From assembly GCA_017524545.1 (NCBI GenBank), contig JAFXVN010000081.1, positions 27,355 to 91,354 on the forward strand: DNA of 64,000 nt, written 5' to 3'. Positions within the stretch are counted from its first letter, which is position 1. Every line of letters begins with the position of its first letter. This document shows positions 60,825-64,000 of this stretch, piece by piece. The notes beneath the pieces were generated by a model. That model saw only the letters and a program-made list of their open reading frames with translations. It ran no database searches and was not told the DNA's origin. This DNA is from Bacteroidaceae bacterium. Its GTDB lineage: Bacteria; Bacteroidota; Bacteroidia; Bacteroidales; Bacteroidaceae. The translations under genes and the position numbers were made by a program.

Positions 60825-60857
60825 CGACTTATGCTGATAGTGCAATACCTATCGAAA

Positions 60858-63047
60858 TTAGTACAGAATTTTCTTTCCCTCGTGAATGTACACGCCTTTT
60901 CTGTTGGGCTTGCCACTGAGCTTCCGCCCGTTCAGGTCATACCAAGGGGTTTCATCATTTTGAATTTTGGATTCTGAATATTGAATTGTTTCGATTCCTG
61001 TGGCAGCGTCGAAGGCCGTCAGCTCCTCGTCCGTGAGCAGGAGCCAGTGCTGCTGGGTGTTATTGTCGTCCGAATCGAACCCGATGCCGCCAACGGCTGT
61101 CGGGCTTGTGGCTCTCAGTGCCACCTTGTTGATGGTAATCCAGTAGGATGAGGTGTTGAGAGTGGCTTTCCTGAAGTTTTTCCTCGACGGGAGCAGCTGT
61201 ACGCGATCTGCTGTGGTGGGCTTGGTGCGTGTCACCGTCCTGAACTGTTGTCCGGAGCAGGTCATCAGCCTTCCTGTGCCCACGTTGCGCAGGAAGTAGT
61301 AGGCCGTCTTGGGGTCGTAGGTGATGTTCCATGCAAAGTTGTCATCCGCCTTCGCCTCTTCCGCGCCTGCTATCTTCTGGGTCAGGGCACCGCTTTCCAG
61401 CACATAGAGGAGCGATGATTCGTTGCCGCACTCGTCGTCGGTTGTCTTGATGTAGTATTTTGTTTCGTCGTCTTGTGCAAAGGTGTATGCAGGCGAGGCG
61501 AATCCAACTGTCGAGGAGCAGACGAGTCCGTCTTGATGCAAGGCATGTGTGATGAGCACATTGCCATAATATAATAATGTATTCTCCGGGTTGTAGGTGT
61601 CCTCCCACGAGCCGTTGATGCCGTAGTTCGGGCCGCTGTACGACGAGCTGGGCCACATGTGTGTGTCGTCGCCCGTCATGTATGCGCTGTTGTCCTTGTT
61701 CAGGAACTGAATCATTTGTGTGGCGCGGGGGCCGAGCCATTTGCCACGGTTGCCATCGGCACGGTAGTCTTCGTCCCACCATACGTCACTCGTTCCTACG
61801 CCTACTCCATGGTTGGTCTCGTGCAGGATGGTTCCTGTCTGCTGGTAGGACTCGTTGGCTCCCACGCGCATCCAGCCGCCGTAGGAGCAGTCGGCTGTCG
61901 GCGTGCCTGCACTATAGTGTACGCTCAGGTTGATGCCTTTTACGGACGAGATGTTGTTGTAGAGCCACTTTATTTCCTCGACGGCCGAGGCGATGCGGTA
62001 ATTCTCCTCCGTGCTGCCACCATTGTCGTAGTCGGCCGTCACAGTGCCTTTGGGCAGGGTGGGGACTTTGATGATGTCGCCGTATGCCAGCTTGTAGCTA
62101 TTCAACAGGATGTAGGGGCGGATGTAGTACATTGTGCCAGGCTGTAGTTTCTCCATACAGTAGATTTCGCCATTGGCGGAGAAGGTGCGTGTGGAGCGGT
62201 TGTCGAAGATGGTGGGCTCCGGACTGGTGCTCCAGCAGAAGCCTCTCTCCAGGATTCTTGTACCCGATGACGGGCTTGTCGTCATGCGTCCCAGCAGGAT
62301 GGTGGCACCTGCTGCCACGAACTTGTTGGTAGAAGTCACTCTTGGGGTTGAGCCTGAAGCGTTCAGGATGCGATAGTTCAGCGTGGCGTCGCTGAGTCGT
62401 TTTGCCACTGTGCCAATCTCTTCGTCCGAGCCGGCTGCAATCAGGGCTTGTGCTTCGCCGATGGCAGCGGTCAGTTCCTCAGCGCCTTCACCCTCGCCCA
62501 GCACGGTTCCTGCGGTGTCAATGAGTTTCTGCAGCTCGGCATGTTCCGCCTCTATGTTGGTGTCTAAACGCATGAGCTTCACGTTGTCGATGGAGGCCCA
62601 GTTTGCATTTGTCGAGGTCACTTTGAAGCCGATGCGCGTCACGCCTTGCAGGACGGTGAAGGTCAGGCTGTAGTCCCCTGCCTCTGTCACCGTGACAGTC
62701 TCGTCGCCTGCGTAGAGCGTTGCTCCTGTGCACTCTGCTATCTTGCCGGACTGTTGCACGTTTTGGCATCCTGCCGTCAGGGTATAGGTTCCAGCGGGCA
62801 GGTACAGGTTCTGACTAATCTCTACATTGGGTATCCTGGCACCCGAGGCCACCCACCGCTCCATGTATATCTTGCCGTGCTTTTGGCTGAAGCTCGAGTT
62901 GGTGACGAAGTAGAAGCCGTTGTTGTCCCATCCCGCGAATCGTGCCTCAAAGTCAGGGTTTTCTATGTAGGTGTTGGTTACATTTGTGTCTGCCATCATG
63001 CCCGAAGCACTCAACAGAAGGATATTGATAAGGAAAAAGTTTTTCAT
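60858..63047 (-). CDS. secreted multidomain HExxH metallopeptidase-like protein with T9SS-like tail
   Basis: A 729-residue exported protein. The start is the ATG at 63047 (MKNFFLINILLLSASG, a signal peptide); the frame opens further upstream but that part lies in the promoter. About 20-155: jelly-roll module (IENPDFEARFAGWDNNGFYF). About 165-215: FIVAR-like helices. About 225-330: fibronectin-like strands. About 340-500: a domain with ILHETNHGVGVGTSDVWWDE, an HExxH zinc motif with a metzincin-like Gly but no His at the third-ligand place. About 530-660: a ricin-like or lipocalin-like module. The tail is WYDLNGRKLSGKP with GVYIHEGKKILY. The activity is not proven. Confidence 0.8.
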   Translation of the reverse strand: MKNFFLINILLLSASGMMADTNVTNTYIENPDFEARFAGWDNNGFYFVTNSSFSQKHGKIYMERWVASGARIPNVEISQNLYLPAGTYTLTAGCQNVQQSGKIAECTGATLYAGDETVTVTEAGDYSLTFTVLQGVTRIGFKVTSTNANWASIDNVKLMRLDTNIEAEHAELQKLIDTAGTVLGEGEGAEELTAAIGEAQALIAAGSDEEIGTVAKRLSDATLNYRILNASGSTPRVTSTNKFVAAGATILLGRMTTSPSSGTRILERGFCWSTSPEPTIFDNRSTRTFSANGEIYCMEKLQPGTMYYIRPYILLNSYKLAYGDIIKVPTLPKGTVTADYDNGGSTEENYRIASAVEEIKWLYNNISSVKGINLSVHYSAGTPTADCSYGGWMRVGANESYQQTGTILHETNHGVGVGTSDVWWDEDYRADGNRGKWLGPRATQMIQFLNKDNSAYMTGDDTHMWPSSSYSGPNYGINGSWEDTYNPENTLLYYGNVLITHALHQDGLVCSSTVGFASPAYTFAQDDETKYYIKTTDDECGNESSLLYVLESGALTQKIAGAEEAKADDNFAWNITYDPKTAYYFLRNVGTGRLMTCSGQQFRTVTRTKPTTADRVQLLPSRKNFRKATLNTSSYWITINKVALRATSPTAVGGIGFDSDDNNTQQHWLLLTDEELTAFDAATGIETIQYSESKIQNDETPWYDLNGRKLSGKPNRKGVYIHEGKKILY

Positions 63048-63068
63048 GTTCAAATGGGTATTTTGCTG

Positions 63069-63076
63069 CAAAGGTA
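63069..63076 (-). promoter_or_regulatory. -7 box of the HExxH protein gene
   Basis: TACCTTTG on the reverse strand, 21 bases before the ATG at 63047. Confidence 0.7.
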
Positions 63077-63147
63077 TGGAATAAAATCAAGAGTTAAGAA
63101 TGAAGTGTTAGGAATTATTGGAGAAAGCACACTTTTTAACATAAATT

Positions 63148-63179
63148 AAAAAGGAGCACCGCCTCGGGTTGGGGCGGTG
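63148..63179 (-). terminator. terminator of nth
   Basis: CACCGCC (63157-63163) and GGCGGTG (63173-63179) form a 7-base GC stem; CTCCTTTTT follows on the reverse strand. Confidence 0.8.
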
Positions 63180-63203
63180 GACATTGTGGCATAATCGGTC
63201 TTG

Positions 63204-63842
63204 TCACAAGCGTGCGTTTTTGCAGAGGTGGCTGAGGCCGCATTTGTCGCACTTGGGGCGGAGGGCGGTGCAGGTGTAGCGGCCGTGGAGGATGAGCCAG
63301 TGGTGGGCGTCGGGAATCTCTTCCTTTGTAAAGTATTTGGTGAGCATCTGCTCTACGGAGAGCGGGGTGGTGCAGGAGTCGGGAACGAGCCCAAGCCTGT
63401 GGCTGACGCGAAAGACGTGGGTATCGACGGCCATCCTTGCCTCGCCCCAGACGACACTCAGCACCACATTGGCTGTCTTGCGGCCTACGCCGGGCAGTGC
63501 CGTCAGCAGCTTCATGTCCTGCGGCACCTCGCCGCCGTGCTTCTCCCAAAGCATTCGCGCCATCTCGACAAGGTGCTTGGCCTTGCTGTTGGGGTAGGAG
63601 ACGGAGCGGATGTAGTCGTAGATGACTTCGGGTGTGGCCAAAGCCATCGCCTCGGCGGTGGGGTAGTCCTCGAAGAGGCGGGGCGTGACCTGGTTGATGC
63701 GCTTGTCTGTGCATTGTGCGCTCAGGATAACTGCCACGAGCAACTGGAAGGGATTCTCGTAGTGAAGCTCCGTCTTAGCCTCCGGCATTGCCTCCTTGAA
63801 GTAGGCCGCCACCTCGCGATAAAGCCGTTTTCTATTTACCAT
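63204..63842 (-). CDS. nth: endonuclease III
   Basis: A 212-residue DNA glycosylase/AP lyase that removes oxidised pyrimidines. The helix-hairpin-helix LPGVGRKTANVVLS holds the catalytic Lys, and VDTHVFRVSHRLGL the catalytic Asp. The four cysteines of the iron-sulfur cluster are spaced C-x6-C-x2-C-x5-C near the end (CTALRPKCDKCGLSHLC). The length is standard. Own terminator; the start MVNRKRLYREVAAYF lies beside a TTTACTA-word repeat arm. Confidence 0.96.
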   Translation of the reverse strand: MVNRKRLYREVAAYFKEAMPEAKTELHYENPFQLLVAVILSAQCTDKRINQVTPRLFEDYPTAEAMALATPEVIYDYIRSVSYPNSKAKHLVEMARMLWEKHGGEVPQDMKLLTALPGVGRKTANVVLSVVWGEARMAVDTHVFRVSHRLGLVPDSCTTPLSVEQMLTKYFTKEEIPDAHHWLILHGRYTCTALRPKCDKCGLSHLCKNARL

Positions 63843-63867
63843 TGAGCCATTTACTATTTATTTAAGT

Positions 63868-64000
63868 TTCGGGAGTTATAAGATGGAGTTAAATAGGGAG
63901 TTAAGCCAGCAGAGCTGGCTGGAAGTTAAGCACTTCGTGCTGGCCGATAGCTTTGGATGCGAGGAAATTCATTTGGTATTGTCCTCTTTAACTCCCACGA
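63868..64000. repeat. inverted-repeat element cut by the window end
   Basis: Left arm words GGGAGTTA, GGAGTTAAA and GGGAGTTAAG (63870-63905) face TTTAACTCCC (63987-63996). Inside are two hairpins, CCAGC/GCTGG (63906-63918) and AGCAC/GTGCT (63929-63941). A frame from the ATG at 63883 (MELNRELSQQSWLEV) stays open to the end, but I see no family in it. Confidence 0.6.

Noticed and set aside
1-64000. tRNA and rRNA genes, integrases, transposases, prophage genes
   Set aside because: None recognised in any intergenic region on either strand.

Overview
The window reads as chromosomal DNA of an anaerobic Bacteroidales bacterium, most likely Prevotella or a close relative. The signs are promoters of the TTTG-N19/20-TAnnTTTG type, almost no Shine-Dalgarno sites, a type IX secretion (T9SS) pair porU-porV, 2-oxoglutarate:ferredoxin oxidoreductase, GH92 mannosidases, CotH, BspA-like and FISUMP surface proteins, and YidC, LptD and ribosomal proteins of Bacteroidetes type. 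Genus is inferred, not proven.

Layout. 1-2.6 kb: a secreted lipase-like hydrolase and a VapC-type toxin-antitoxin pair. 2.6-8.8 kb: korA and korB, split by a four-helix-bundle gene inside inverted repeats, then a large CotH protein. 8.8-11.9 kb: a DUF1846 protein, an MNT/HEPN pair, a candidate small RNA with its own promoter and terminator, and an HD-domain hydrolase. 12.0-15.2 kb: rplM-rpsI-rpsB-tsf. 15.2-17.9 kb: a YoeB-like toxin pair, a FISUMP lipoprotein behind a large structured leader, and a second MNT gene with a decayed HEPN partner. 17.9-25.4 kb: FAH hydrolase, porU, porV, ispF and an acyltransferase. 25.5-33.0 kb: a second CotH protein, a BspA-like leucine-rich protein, gene remnants, GH92 and a beta-barrel protein. 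33.2-45.1 kb: MFS transporter, S9 peptidase, yidC, a DUF3078 protein, engB, lptD and a glycosyltransferase. 45.2-49.8 kb: flippase, second GH92 and a YhcH protein. 49.9-56.0 kb: a three-gene RND efflux operon. 56.2-63.8 kb: TPR protein, substrate-binding lipoprotein, pgk, a secreted HExxH protein and nth.

How parts fit. PorU and PorV act on T9SS cargo, and four proteins here end in a short T9SS-like tail (a DLxGR-type motif, then G-[IV]-[YH] and a basic end): the lipase, the first CotH protein, the BspA-like protein and the HExxH protein. KorAB supplies reduced ferredoxin and carbon intermediates. MFP, RND and TolC-like proteins form one drug-efflux pump. YidC, LptD and PorV are envelope biogenesis factors.

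The most unusual signal is a class of short repeats. Arms made of tandem 7-11-base words face each other across spacers of about 25-45 bases, or half elements stand alone. They lie between genes, exactly at stop codons, and in frame inside conserved genes (engB, GH92, acyltransferase, TPR protein, tails of secreted proteins). One copy carries the four-helix-bundle gene as its spacer, and a 30-base arm of it is repeated perfectly 19 kb away. This is my main candidate for an undescribed mobile or dispersal system. Two structured RNAs, at 11.0-11.25 kb and 16.77-16.94 kb, are the next best leads.
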